From the NCBI GenBank assembly GCA_041397845.1, contig JAWKVW010000005.1, forward strand, positions 141,885 through 205,884: a stretch of 64,000 nt of DNA. The letters are read 5' to 3'. Source of the stretch: JAKPQE01 sp041397845. Lineage in GTDB: Bacteria; Pseudomonadota; Alphaproteobacteria; Rhizobiales; JAKPQE01. Positions 27,622 to 38,864 of this stretch are shown in pieces. The notes under the pieces are model-generated. The model was not told the DNA's origin, made no database searches, and worked only from the letters and a program-made list of their open reading frames with translations. The position numbers and the translations under genes were made by a program. The first letter of the stretch is position 1, and every line of letters begins with the position of its first letter.

Positions 27622-28220
27622 TTGCTCGCCTTCTCGTCGCCGGGCAGCAGGTAGTCCGCGCCCTCCCACGGCGACATGAAGTCGAAATTGCGAAATTCCT
27701 GGGCCAGCCTGACCGGCTCGTAGACGACCCGCTTCAGCTCGTCGTCGTAGCGGACCTCGACGAAGCCGGTGAGCGGGAAGTCCTTGCGCAGCGGATGCCC
27801 CTCGAAACCGTAGTCGGTGAGGATGCGGCGCATGTCGGGATGGCCGGTGAAGAGGATGCCGTAAAGATCGTAGGCCTCGCGCTCGAACCAGAGGGCGCCC
27901 GGGAAGACGCCGGTGATCGAGGGAACCTGGGTCGTCTCGTCGGCGGTGACCTTGATGCGGACGCGCAGGTTCTGCTTCGGCGACATCAGGTGATAGACGA
28001 CGTCGAAGCGCCGCGGGCGGGCCGGATAATCAACGCCGCAGACATCGGTGAAGCTGACGAACTGGCAGCGGGCATCGTCGCGCAGGAAGCGGGCGATGGT
28101 GACGATGTCGCCGGCCGCCACCTCGAGCACGAGCTGGCCATGGGCCACCGACCAGGCGTCGATGCGCCCTTCCTGCTTCTGGGCGATGTATTCGCCGAGT
28201 TCGGTGAGCGTCTCGTCCAT
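27618..28220 (-). CDS. nuoC: NADH-quinone oxidoreductase subunit C
   Basis: NuoC is the 30-kDa-type structural subunit of the peripheral arm of complex I. It has 200 residues. The family signature EREAYDLYGILFTGHPDMRR, then ILTDYGFEGHPLRKDFPLTG, is clear, followed by EVRYDDELKRVVYEPVRLAQ. It is a free-standing subunit, not fused to NuoD. It lies 29 bases after nuoB and overlaps the thioesterase start by four bases. Confidence 0.97.
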   Translation of the reverse strand: MDETLTELGEYIAQKQEGRIDAWSVAHGQLVLEVAAGDIVTIARFLRDDARCQFVSFTDVCGVDYPARPRRFDVVYHLMSPKQNLRVRIKVTADETTQVPSITGVFPGALWFEREAYDLYGILFTGHPDMRRILTDYGFEGHPLRKDFPLTGFVEVRYDDELKRVVYEPVRLAQEFRNFDFMSPWEGADYLLPGDEKASK

Positions 28221-28249
28221 AATTCGCGCGGCCTTTCAGATGAGCCGGT

Positions 28250-28831
28250 TCAGCGTTCGATGGTGCCGGTGCGGCGGATCTTCTTCTGCAGCAGAAGCAC
28301 GCCGTAGAGCAGCGCCTCGGCGGTCGGCGGGCAGCCCGGAACGTAGATGTCGACCGGAACGACGCGGTCGCAGCCACGAACCACCGAGTAGGAGTAGTGA
28401 TAATAGCCGCCGCCATTGGCGCAGGAGCCCATCGAGATGACGTAGCGCGGCTCCGGCATCTGGTCGTAGACCTTGCGGAAGGCGGGGGCCATCTTGTTGG
28501 TCAGCGTGCCGGCGACGATGATGACGTCGGACTGGCGCGGGCTGGCGCGCGGGGCGAAGCCGAAGCGCTCGAAGTCGTAGCGCGGCATGGCGCCCTGGAT
28601 CATCTCGACCGCGCAGCAGGCAAGGCCGAAGGTCATCCACATCAGCGAGCCGGTGCGGGCCCAGTTGATGAGCTCGTCGGTCGCGGTGACGACGAAGCCC
28701 TTGTCGGCGAGCTGGTCGTTGACGTCGAGGAAGAACGGATCGTCGGCGCCGACCGGCTTGCCGGTGCGCGGATCGACGATGCCCTTGGCGGCCGGCGCAA
28801 CCAGCGGCTTGGAGCCCTCAATCAATCCCAT
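28250..28831 (-). CDS. nuoB: NADH-quinone oxidoreductase subunit B
   Basis: NuoB carries cluster N2, the last iron-sulfur cluster before quinone in complex I. It has 193 residues. Ligand cysteines are seen in GLACCAVEMIQG, in SMGSCANGGGYYHYSYSVVR and in YVPGCPPTAEALLYGV. The start MGLIEGSKPLVAPAAKG is within the last codons of nuoA, a short overlap that is common for this pair. An ATG seven codons upstream lies deeper inside nuoA and is less likely. Confidence 0.97.
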   Translation of the reverse strand: MGLIEGSKPLVAPAAKGIVDPRTGKPVGADDPFFLDVNDQLADKGFVVTATDELINWARTGSLMWMTFGLACCAVEMIQGAMPRYDFERFGFAPRASPRQSDVIIVAGTLTNKMAPAFRKVYDQMPEPRYVISMGSCANGGGYYHYSYSVVRGCDRVVPVDIYVPGCPPTAEALLYGVLLLQKKIRRTGTIER

Positions 28832-29184
28832 TCCAGAGCTCCCTTCTTCCATTCATAGACGAAGCCGATGGTCAGGATCGCAAGGAAGACCATCATCGAC
28901 CAGAAGCCGAACCAGCCAACCGCCTTGAAGGCCACAGCCCAGGGGAACAGGAAGGCGACCTCGAGGTCGAAGATGATGAAGAGGATCGAGACGAGATAGA
29001 ATCGAACGTCGAACTTCATGCGGGCGTCGTCGAACGCGTTGAAGCCGCATTCGTAAGCCGACAGCTTCTCGGGATCGGGCTTGGAATAGGCGACGAGGAA
29101 CGGCGCCACCAGAAGCGCGATCGCGATGACGAGGGCTACGCCGATAAAGACGACGATCGGAAGATAATTCTGGAGCAGGTCCAC
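28822..29184 (-). CDS. nuoA: NADH-quinone oxidoreductase subunit A
   Basis: NuoA is a three-helix membrane subunit near the quinone chamber of complex I. It has 120 residues, the usual size. A GTG start (VDLLQNYLPIVVFIGVAL) is chosen because the Shine-Dalgarno GGAGGTGG lies just upstream and the family N-terminus begins here; the upstream frame is not conserved in character. The conserved loop KLSAYECGFNAFDDARMKFD, carrying the switch cysteine, and RFYLVSILFIIFDLEVAFLF are diagnostic. It is the first gene of the nuo operon. Confidence 0.96.
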   Translation of the reverse strand: MDLLQNYLPIVVFIGVALVIAIALLVAPFLVAYSKPDPEKLSAYECGFNAFDDARMKFDVRFYLVSILFIIFDLEVAFLFPWAVAFKAVGWFGFWSMMVFLAILTIGFVYEWKKGALEWD

Positions 29185-29276
29185 TCTTCCACCTCCGATT
29201 CCGGTCCAGGCCACCGCGCCCGCTCGATCGGCACGCGGCATGCGACGGCGGGATTCGCCGGGACGCTTCGAGCCCG

Positions 29277-29304
29277 AGTGTAGACGACACGCCGCACGGA
29301 TCAA
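29277..29304 (-). promoter_or_regulatory. Predicted promoter of the nuo operon
   Basis: On the minus strand TTGATC (-35, 29299-29304) and TACACT (-10, 29277-29282) are 16 bases apart. The start would fall near 29270, about 85 nt before nuoA. It is the best sigma-70 type match in the gap between nuoA and the caspase gene. The rest of 29185-29528 shows no gene. Confidence 0.45.
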
Positions 29305-29528
29305 CGCGGCATGACGGACAGCCGAACCGGGGGCAGCCTTAGCCCACCACCACGGTCCATGCAAGTGCCAAGAGCATCCTCATTTTGACGAGGTTGCCAG
29401 ACCCTCACCGGTTTTTGCAGACGCCTTCACAGGGGTTTATAAGGCTTTGCTAATGCACAAATTTCCGATTTGCGCGGAAATGCCGCCCCGGCCGGCGGCA
29501 CGGCCCCGAATCGGCCTGTCGAAACGCC

Positions 29529-31030
29529 CTAGCGGGCGGTCGACGCGGACCTCGTTGATCGCGGTATCGGTATATTTCGAGCCGCGATAGACCAGCGAAT
29601 GTCGAGGCGCATCCATGTCGCGACGATCGTCCGGTCGAAATCGAGGAAGCCTGCGGCGTGCTGTCGTCGTCGAGCGTGATCTCGACAATATCGCCGCTGG
29701 AGAACTCCAGAGTCGTCGCGGACGCGGTTGTTTTTCCGTAGATATCGGCGGACTTGGCATAGCCGTTGGCGATGACGACGCGATCGACGCGTTTCGCCGT
29801 TGGAGACGAAGCGCATCCCTCGCTGCCGTCGCCGCGCACGCCCTCGACCCAGGCGGTGCGGTCGCGGCCGTCGAGGACGTTGGCCGGGCCGTAGCTGTTG
29901 CCCTGCTGGCCGGAAAGGACCGTCGTAAGCAGACATTGGCGATCGGTCCGCTGCTGTGCGGGCGCAGGCCATGCCACTGGATTTCCGGCGGCGGGGCGTG
30001 CGAGACGGCCGGCGATGCGGCGGCGGACGGCGGCGGTACCCGGCCGGCCGGAGCCCCCGGAGGCGTTCTCGAAGTTCCGCAAGGCGGGCCTCGGCGATGA
30101 CGCGGAAGCGGCCGTTCGAGGAACTCGTTCAGGTAGCTGCGGTAAGCGCGCGCTGCCGGACTTTCGACGCTCGTCCAGAACGCCAGATCCTGGCTGGCGG
30201 CATCCGTCGCCGGCACTGCCGTCGCGGCCGGCGGCGTGCTCGCGCCGGGGACGAGCGAGGCTCGCCACCGCCGAGGAGCCATAGACGAAGGGCTCCTGAC
30301 GCCGCCCCGTCGTCTCGAGGACGGCATCGCGAACCCGGCCGAACATCAGGCGGATATCAAGCCCGGGTGTCGGCAGGTTGGCGACGAGGGCGCGGGTGAA
30401 CGGGCTGTTGGCGCCGTCGCCGTCCTCGGCCACCGAGCCGGCCTTGGCGGCATAGGCAACGAGGGTGTCGCCGGCCGGCTCGACGCGGGCAAGGCCGCGG
30501 CCGATCGAGCGGGTCGAGCCGGAGGTGACGGCCATCTGCGCGGCGAGCGGGTTGTCCCGGCAGGCATCAAGAATGACGAGGCGCAGGCGGCGGGCCGGCT
30601 CGATGGCGGAAAGAACCCAGTCGAGCGGCAGCGCCTCATACGGCACGTCCTGATCGCTCTGCAGCCTGGCATCGACCGGCACGATGTAATTGACGCCGCC
30701 GACCTCCATGCCGTGGCCGGCATAAAAGACCAGCGCGACATCCGAATCGCGGGCGGTGCGGGCAAAGGTGCGCAAGGTCTCGCGCAGGTCGGCGAAGGTC
30801 TGGTCGAGCCGGACCTCGACGGCGTCAAAGCCGATCGCTTTCAGCGTCTCGGCGATGGTCCTTGCATCATTGGCGGGATTGGGCAGCGGCCGGGTCGCCT
30901 GATAGGCGCTGTTGCCGATGACCAGCGCGACGCGCCGTTCGGCCTGGGCTGCGCCGACACCGGCGATGACGATCACCAGCATGACCAAGACGGCGAACAC
31001 CGCGTCGCGAATCGTCGTTGCTGCGAACAT
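29529..31030 (-). pseudogene. Secreted caspase-like (peptidase C14) protein, frameshifted in its C-terminal half
   Basis: The N-terminal 270 residues are clean. After a signal peptide (MFAATTIRDAVFAVLVMLVI, ending GVGAAQA) comes a caspase domain with the catalytic His in ALVFYAGHGMEVGGVNYIVP and Cys in LRLVILDACRDNPLAAQ. Downstream the frame changes several times between about 30300 and 29530. Pieces in different frames are recognisable: AYRSYLNEF, GQQGNSYGPANVLDGRDRTA and YTDTAINEVRVD. They describe a linker followed by a discoidin-like C-terminal domain of the type found at the end of bacterial caspase and NADase proteins. The probable original stop is the TAG at 29529. The shifts may be sequence errors. 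Its role is unknown; bacterial metacaspase relatives are linked to stress and cell death. Confidence 0.7.
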
Positions 31031-31216
31031 CGGTCCCCTGCCCCTGCACGCTCCGTACTGGCCAGAGCCTAAGAACGGCACCGGCGGGGCGCAAGGGCAT
31101 TGGCACGACCGGAGGAACGCATCTGGCGCATGGCCGGCGACGGCGCCATTGCGCCATGCCGCAACCGCGCAGCGGGCGGCGCCATTCGATCATTCTGAAT
31201 TTTCAGGAGAAGGAAT

Positions 31217-31294
31217 GGCGGGAGTGACGGGGCTCGAACCCGCGACCTCCGGCGTGACAGGCCGGCACTCTAACCAACTGAGCTACACCCCCGC
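31217..31294 (-). tRNA. tRNA-Asp (GTC)
   Basis: The cloverleaf is clear: acceptor GCGGGGG with CTCCCGC, D-arm AGCTCAGTTGGTTAGAG, anticodon loop CCTGTCACG with anticodon GTC, and T-arm GTCGCGGGTTCGAGCCCCG. CCA is not encoded. It has its own promoter about 30 bp upstream and lies between the caspase gene and tRNA-Val. Confidence 0.96.
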
Positions 31295-31325
31295 ACGGGC
31301 GGCGTTGCCGCCGTGAAGTGGCGGT

Positions 31326-31354
31326 GAATTACGGCACGTCGGCGCCCAAGTCAA
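31326..31354 (-). promoter_or_regulatory. Promoter of tRNA-Asp
   Basis: TTGACT (31349-31354) and TAATTC (31326-31331) on the minus strand are 17 bases apart, with the tRNA 5' end 32 bases downstream of the -10. Confidence 0.6.
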
Positions 31355-31518
31355 GCGTTCCGGAACAAGGAAATTCCGATCGCTGCGGACGGGCGTCCGG
31401 ATCGCCCGGAAAACCTTCATATCGGCGAAAAGAAAATGTCACACAACGAGGTGGAGCGCGCCGGGACGGCTGCTTAAACGGCTGTGCTTCAGGGAAAACG
31501 AGTCGGAGACCGGGGGTC

Positions 31519-31594
31519 TGGTGGGCGGTGACGGGTTCGAACCGCCGACCCTCTGGGTGTAAACCAGATGCTCTTCCAGCTGAGCTAACCGCCC
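31519..31594 (-). tRNA. tRNA-Val (TAC)
   Basis: The cloverleaf reads GGGCGGTTAGCTCAGCTGG at the 5' side, anticodon loop GTTTACAC with anticodon TAC, T-arm GGCGGTTCGAACCCGTC and acceptor ACCGCCC. Discriminator A and CCA are encoded (31519-31521). It lies about 225 bp upstream of tRNA-Asp on the same strand; between them no gene is seen. Confidence 0.97.
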
Positions 31595-31843
31595 GACGGG
31601 CCGGAAATCTAGTGGGTTTTCCGGAACATGGGAATGCGTAAACGGCAACCTGGCGGCGATTTCGGCGCCGCGGGCGAGACCGCGCCACCACCTGCGCAGA
31701 ACAGGGCTCGGCGCCAAGAAAAACCCCGCGCCATGGCGCGGGGCCTTCTGAATTCCGACTGGCCTTCCCTGCCCCGTCGCATCCACTGGATCGCCGGGGG
31801 TTGCGGCAATCCGGGACGGGGAACGCCGAAAACGCTTGCCAGA

Positions 31844-32116
31844 TCAGGCAATCGCGTCCTTGAGGCCCTTGCCGGCCTTGAACTTCGGCGACTTGGAAGC
31901 CGGGATCTGCATCGGCTCGCCAGTGCGCGGATTGCGGCCCTGGCTGGCGGCGCGGGTGGCCACCGAGAAGTTGCCGAAGCCGGTGATCCGGACCTCGTCA
32001 CCACCCTTCAGGGCAGCGGTGATCGCGTCGAAAACGGCGTCGACGGCCTTGCCGGCATCAGCCTTGGTCACGCCGGCGTTGTCGGCGACAGCCGCAATGA
32101 GTTCGCTTTTGTTCAT
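31844..32116 (-). CDS. hupB: DNA-binding protein HU
   Basis: HU is a small histone-like protein that bends and compacts DNA. The product has 90 residues starting MNKSELIAAVADNAGVTKAD. The DNA-binding arm is seen in FGNFSVATRAASQGRNPRTG with the IPASKSPKFKAGKGLKDAI end. The position directly downstream of lon is the common bacterial arrangement. The 312-bp gap to lon holds an intrinsic hairpin near the lon stop and presumably the hupB promoter, which I could not place confidently. Confidence 0.97.
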   Translation of the reverse strand: MNKSELIAAVADNAGVTKADAGKAVDAVFDAITAALKGGDEVRITGFGNFSVATRAASQGRNPRTGEPMQIPASKSPKFKAGKGLKDAIA

Positions 32117-32393
32117 CTTTCAACATCCCTATTCGGACGAACGCGGCTCTCGATTCGACCACGCTCGAGGATTTGCGCAAATTCGATGGTTTCCGATCCG
32201 AAAGCAAGCTGAAAATGGCGGAATTCCGCGCTTTTTTCCAGCCCGGAGACCTTTGGAACCGAAGTCCCGGGAGTGGCCCCGGCAGGCCGTTTGGTGCTTT
32301 GCAGATCGAACGGGCGCCGTCTCATCGACGACGCCCGTCCAAACCGATCCGCCTTTTACCCGAGCCTGCGGCCGGCGCAAGCCCGAAACGACT

Positions 32394-32415
32394 GCCGGCG
32401 GCGATTTCCGCCGGC
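32394..32415 (-). terminator. Hairpin after lon, probable terminator
   Basis: GCCGGCGG (32394-32401) and CCGCCGGC (32408-32415) form an 8-bp stem with a 6-base loop 16 bases after the lon stop. The T-run on the minus strand is short, so termination may be partial. Confidence 0.45.
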
Positions 32416-32430
32416 GGCGCGACCATTTAG

Positions 32431-34857
<2,427 letters not shown>

Positions 34858-35030
34858 GTTCGTTTCCTTGTTCTCACGCCACCCTGACACGGCTCGATTG
34901 CCCATGCCGGAGAGGCTGACGCGAAGGGTACAGGCTACGCGGCGCTCGAACTCGACACGCCGGTACGCGGCGCACAAACATGTGTCACGCCCCGGCCCGC
35001 CGGCCGGTTGCGCCCTTCTGGAGCCAACCT

Positions 35031-35059
35031 TACGTGGGTCGGGGCGCCGGCGGTGTCAA
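35031..35059 (-). promoter_or_regulatory. Predicted lon promoter, possibly heat-shock type
   Basis: On the minus strand a perfect TTGACA (35054-35059) is followed after 17 bases by CACGTA (35031-35036). The fuller context CTTGACA also fits the alphaproteobacterial sigma-32 -35 box, but the -10 is weak for both. The leader to lon would be about 165 nt. Confidence 0.4.
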
Positions 35060-35081
35060 GGTCGATACCGCCGGCGTTCGA

Positions 35082-36337
35082 TCAGGCATTCGTGCCGGTT
35101 TCTTCGGCGCGATCGGCATAGATGTAGAGCGGACGGGCCTTGCCCAGCACGACATCGGCAGATGACGACTTCCTCACGCCTTCCATGCTCGGCAGGTCGA
35201 ACATGGTGTCGAGCAGGATCGCTTCCATGATCGAGCGCAGGCCACGGGCGCCGGTCTTCCTCTCGATCGCCTTCCTGGCGATCTCCTTGAGGGCATCCTC
35301 GGGAAGGACAGGCTGACGTCCTCCATCTCGAACAGGCGCTGGTACTGCTTGACGAGCGCGTTCTTCGGCTCGGTCAGGATCTGGATCAGCGCCACTTCGT
35401 CGAGATCGCCAAGGGTGGCGACCACCGGCAGACGGCCGACGAATTCCGGGATGAGGCCGAACTTCAGCAGATCCTCGGGCTCGACCTCACGGAACAGCTC
35501 GCCGGTGCGGCGCTCTTCCGCCTGACCTTGGCGCCGAAGCCGATCGAGGTGGTGTGGCCGCGATCGGAAATGATCTTCTCGAGGCCGGAGAAGGCGCCGC
35601 CGCAGATGAACAGGATGTTGGTCGTGTCGACCTGCAGGAATTCCTGCTGCGGGTGCTTGCGGCCGCCCTGCGGCGGGACGCTGGCAACCGTGCCTTCCAT
35701 GATCTTCAGGAGCGCCTGCTGCACGCCCTCGCCCGACACGTCGCGGGTGATCGAGGGGTTGTCGGACTTGCGGCTGATCTTGTCGACCTCGTCGATGTAG
35801 ACGATGCCGCGCTGGGCACGCTCGACATTGTAATCCGCGGCCTCAGCAGCTTCAGGATGATGTTCTCGACGTCCTCGCCGACATAGCCGACCTCGGTCAG
35901 CGTCGTCGCATCAGCCATCGTGAAGGCACGTCGAGGATGCGGGCGAGCGTCTGGGCGAGCAGCGTCTTGCCGCAACCGGTCGGGCCGATCAGCAGGATGT
36001 TCGACTTGGCCAGTTCCACGTCGTTGTTCTTGGCGGCGTGGTTCAGGCGCTTGTAGTGGTTGTGCACGGCGACAGAGAGGACGCGCTTGGCGTGGGCCTG
36101 GCCGATCACATAGTCGTCGAGGACGCGGCAGATCTCCAGCGGCGTCGGGATGCCATCGCGCGACTTGACCAGCGAAGACTTGTTCTCCTCGCGGATGATG
36201 TCCATGCACAACTCGACGCACTCGTCGCAGATGAACACAGTCGGACCCGCGATGAGCTTGCGCACCTCGTGCTGGCTCTTGCCGCAAAACGAGCAGTAGA
36301 GCGTGTTCTTCGAGTCGCTGCCGGCGGACTTGCTCAT
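35082..36337 (-). pseudogene. clpX: ATP-dependent Clp protease ATP-binding subunit ClpX, several one-base frameshifts (probable sequence error)
   Basis: ClpX is the AAA+ unfoldase that feeds ClpP. The first 140 residues are intact: the zinc-binding domain (LYCSFCGKSQHEVRKL and FICDECVELC) and Walker A LIGPTGCGKTLLAQTLA. After LARILDV the frame is lost by a missing base near 35930. Further shifts occur near 35845, 35510, 35315 and 35190. Between them long conserved blocks read through in other frames, such as EGVQQALLKIMEGTVASVPP and EFVGRLPVVATLGDLDE-type sequence, up to the stop at 35082. Almost all lesions are single missing bases. Since ClpX is usually essential in this class, sequencing error is the best explanation. 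Confidence 0.87.
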
Positions 36338-36623
36338 TCGATCGGACTCCGTTTCCTGAGGGAAGCGAGACTGCTCCCTTTCGGGGTCGAATACCCCGTT
36401 TATAGAATTTAATGCCTCTCTCGTCGATCACCACCGAAGCATGTTCCGGGCCAGCCGCCCTTCCTGCTCCGCCCCGTCGGACGAGAGTCGGTCCGAACAA
36501 TCGTATCGGACAAAGATTCAAGAGATACTTAACGACCGGCGGCCGGTTTTCCAGCCCGAAAAGAATGTCGGCGCGAAGAGCCCGCGCCGACACCGTTTCA
36601 TTGGTCGCAAAGACGTCACAGAC

Positions 36624-37268
36624 TCAGTTCTTTTCCGCCTCGCCGCCATCCTCGAGCGCGGCGCGGGTCGTGATAACCTCGTCGATGAGGCCGAATTCCT
36701 TGGCCTGGTCGGCGGTCATGAAATAATCACGGTCGAGCGTGCGCTCGATCGTCTCGTAATTCTGACCGGTGTGCTCGACATAGATTTCGTTCAGGCGACG
36801 CTTCATCTTGACGATGTCTTCGGCGTGACGCTCGATGTCGGACGCCTGGCCCTGGAAGCCGCCGGACGGCTGATGGACCATGATGCGGGCATTCGGCACG
36901 GCGAAGCGGTGATCCTTCTCGCCGGCGCACAGCAGCAGCGAACCCATGGACGCGGCCTGGCCGATGCAGAGCGTCGAGACGGCGGGGCGAATGAACTTCA
37001 TCGTGTCATAGATCGCCATGCCGGACGTCACCACGCCACCCGGCGAGTTGATGTACATGTTGATCTCTTTCTTCGGATTGTCTGCCTCCAGAAAGAGCAA
37101 CTGCGCAACGATCAGGCTCGCCATGTGGTCCTCGATCGGACCGGTGACGAAAATGATGCGCTCCTTGAGCAGGCGCGAGAAGATGTCGTAGGCGCGCTCG
37201 CCGCGATTGGTCTGCTCGACTACCATCGGCACGAGCTGGTTGGTGAGAATGTCGACCGGATCCTTCAT
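36624..37268 (-). CDS. clpP: ATP-dependent Clp protease proteolytic subunit ClpP
   Basis: ClpP is the tetradecameric serine protease partner of ClpX and ClpA. The product has 214 residues, starting MKDPVDILTNQLVPMVVEQT. The catalytic serine lies in CIGQAASMGSLLLCAGEKDH, the histidine in ARIMVHQPSGGFQGQASDI and the aspartate in TLDRDYFMTADQAKEFG. It lies 286 bp upstream of clpX on the same strand. The region just upstream of its start (37303-37360) is repeated 1.4 kb away, beyond an SHMT-like pseudogene. Confidence 0.97.
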   Translation of the reverse strand: MKDPVDILTNQLVPMVVEQTNRGERAYDIFSRLLKERIIFVTGPIEDHMASLIVAQLLFLEADNPKKEINMYINSPGGVVTSGMAIYDTMKFIRPAVSTLCIGQAASMGSLLLCAGEKDHRFAVPNARIMVHQPSGGFQGQASDIERHAEDIVKMKRRLNEIYVEHTGQNYETIERTLDRDYFMTADQAKEFGLIDEVITTRAALEDGGEAEKN

Positions 37269-37302
37269 GGGGCTCTTTCCTGATGTGGTCGCCGTTGCGG
37301 CG

Positions 37303-37360
37303 GGCGGGAAATCGTTCGGCGGACATAAAAGCCGACACGCGTTGTCAAACCGTTTCGATT
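37303..37360. repeat. Imperfect direct repeat R1 (clpP upstream region)
   Basis: About 58 bp beginning GGCGGGAAATCGTTCGGCGG and ending CAAACCGTTTCGATT recur with about ten differences at 38782-38840. On the minus strand R1 contains TTTGACA, a likely -35 box of the clpP promoter. Confidence 0.75.
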
Positions 37361-37457
37361 CGTGACAATAGCCCGCGTCCATCGGCGCGCAAGGCTGACT
37401 GGCAGCCCGAGCCATCGTCGGCACGCCTCAGATAGGGTCGATTTTCCAGAAAGCGAG

Positions 37458-38782
37458 ATGGAGGGTTGCGGCAAAACCCGGATTTCCGGGGCGAGCGCGC
37501 ATGCGACGATGACCGTCGCCGGCACGGTCGAGGCATCGGTCGCGGGGGCCGGCAGCGACGCGCTCGAGGCCGCTGTACGGGCTGCCGTCTGGCGCAGGAG
37601 CTGCGGCGGGACCGCAGATCGCTCGGTCTCGACGCGGCCGCCAACGTCATGAACCCGAAGGCCGCGGCGTTCCTTTCCAGCTCGCTCGGCACGCGGCCGA
37701 GTCTTGGCCATCCGGCGCCAAATACGAGCCGGGCATGGAGGACGGCGACCGCCTCGAGGGTGATTGCCGAGGGCTGGTGCGGCGCCTGTTCGGCGCGCGC
37801 TTTGCCGAGCTGCGGGTGCCGTCCGGCGCCATCGCCAATCTCTATGCCTTCCTTGCGACGACGAAGCCGGGCGACACCATCATCGCGTTCGGTCCTCGAG
37901 GCGGGCGGCCATGTGACCCATCACGCGGCCGGTGCCGCCGGCCTCGTCGGGCTCAAGACCCATCCGGTTCCGTTCGACGGGCGCGCATGGCGATCGACAT
38001 TGACCGGCTCGCGGTTGACGCGGAGCGATTGCGGCCGGCACTGATCGCGGTCGCCGGCAGTCTCTGCTCTATCCCTATGACGTCGCGGCGGTGCGCGAGA
38101 TCGCCGACCGGGTCGGCGCCAGGGTGCTTTACGACGCCGCGCACATGGGCGGTCTCGTACCGGCGGCATGTTCCAGGCGCCGCTCGCCGAAAGTGCCCAT
38201 CTGATGACGATGTCGACCTACAAGGCCCGGCGGGCCGCCGTCCAGGGCTGGTGCTGACCAGCGACCCTGCCCTTGCCGGAAAGCTCGACGCCATCGCCTT
38301 TCCCGGCCTTACCGCCAACACGGACCTTGCGCGCACGGCGGCACTGGCGATCGCGACGCTCGACCTCATCGAGCATGGCGCGGCTTACGGGCAGATGTCA
38401 TTGCCAATGCCCGGGCGCTCAGGCGGCTGCTCGAGGAGAACATCCCGGTGCATTTCGCCGAAGGCCGCGAGGTCACGGATTCGCACCATCTGGCGATCCG
38501 TTCAGCCAATTTCGGCGGCGCCAACGCGCTGCCGTTGCCCGGCTGGCCGAAGCGCGGATCTATCTCTGCGGCATCCGGCTGCCGATCGCGGCCATAGACG
38601 GCGACATGAACGGACTGCGGCTCGGCACGCGTCAGCCCGCTGGGGCATGACGCCGGCGGACATGCCGGCGATTGCCCGTCTCATCGCCGCAGGGCTTCGC
38701 GGGAGCCGAGGAAGCGGCCGCGATCGCGGCCGACGTCATCGCCCTGCGCCACCCGTTCCAGACCGTCGGCTTCGTGCGGTAG
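37458..38782 (+). pseudogene. Serine hydroxymethyltransferase-like PLP enzyme, decayed
   Basis: Pieces of one protein are spread over all three plus-strand frames: ANVMNPKAAAFLSSSLGTRP, VRRLFGARFAELRVPSGAIA then NLYAFLATTKPGDTIIAFGP, the STYKARRA block corresponding to the PLP lysine, and VLTSDPALAGKLDAIAFPGL then TANTDLARTAALAIATLDLI, ending in HPFQTVGFVR-like sequence at 38782. The order and spacing match SHMT-fold enzymes, with HxTG/STYK-type active site. At least six indels break it. The start is uncertain; 37458 is the first plausible ATG. It runs opposite to its neighbours and is bounded by the R1 and R2 repeats. Some lesions may be sequence errors, but a second truncated copy nearby suggests real decay. 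Confidence 0.65.
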
Positions 38783-38840
38783 GCGGGGAAATCGTTCCGG
38801 CAGGCATAAATGCCGACAGGCGTGGTCAAACTGTTTCGAT
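38782..38840. repeat. Imperfect direct repeat R2
   Basis: Second copy of the 58-bp clpP-upstream repeat, starting in the stop codon of the SHMT-like pseudogene. R1 and R2 are in the same orientation and bracket that pseudogene. Confidence 0.75.
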
Positions 38841-38864
38841 AACCACGCTCCGGCGGCGAATCGC

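Noticed and set aside
37458..38782. Functional SHMT-fold gene
   Set aside because: Too many frame changes are needed (at least six), and the second copy nearby is truncated; it is listed as a pseudogene although some breaks may be sequence errors.
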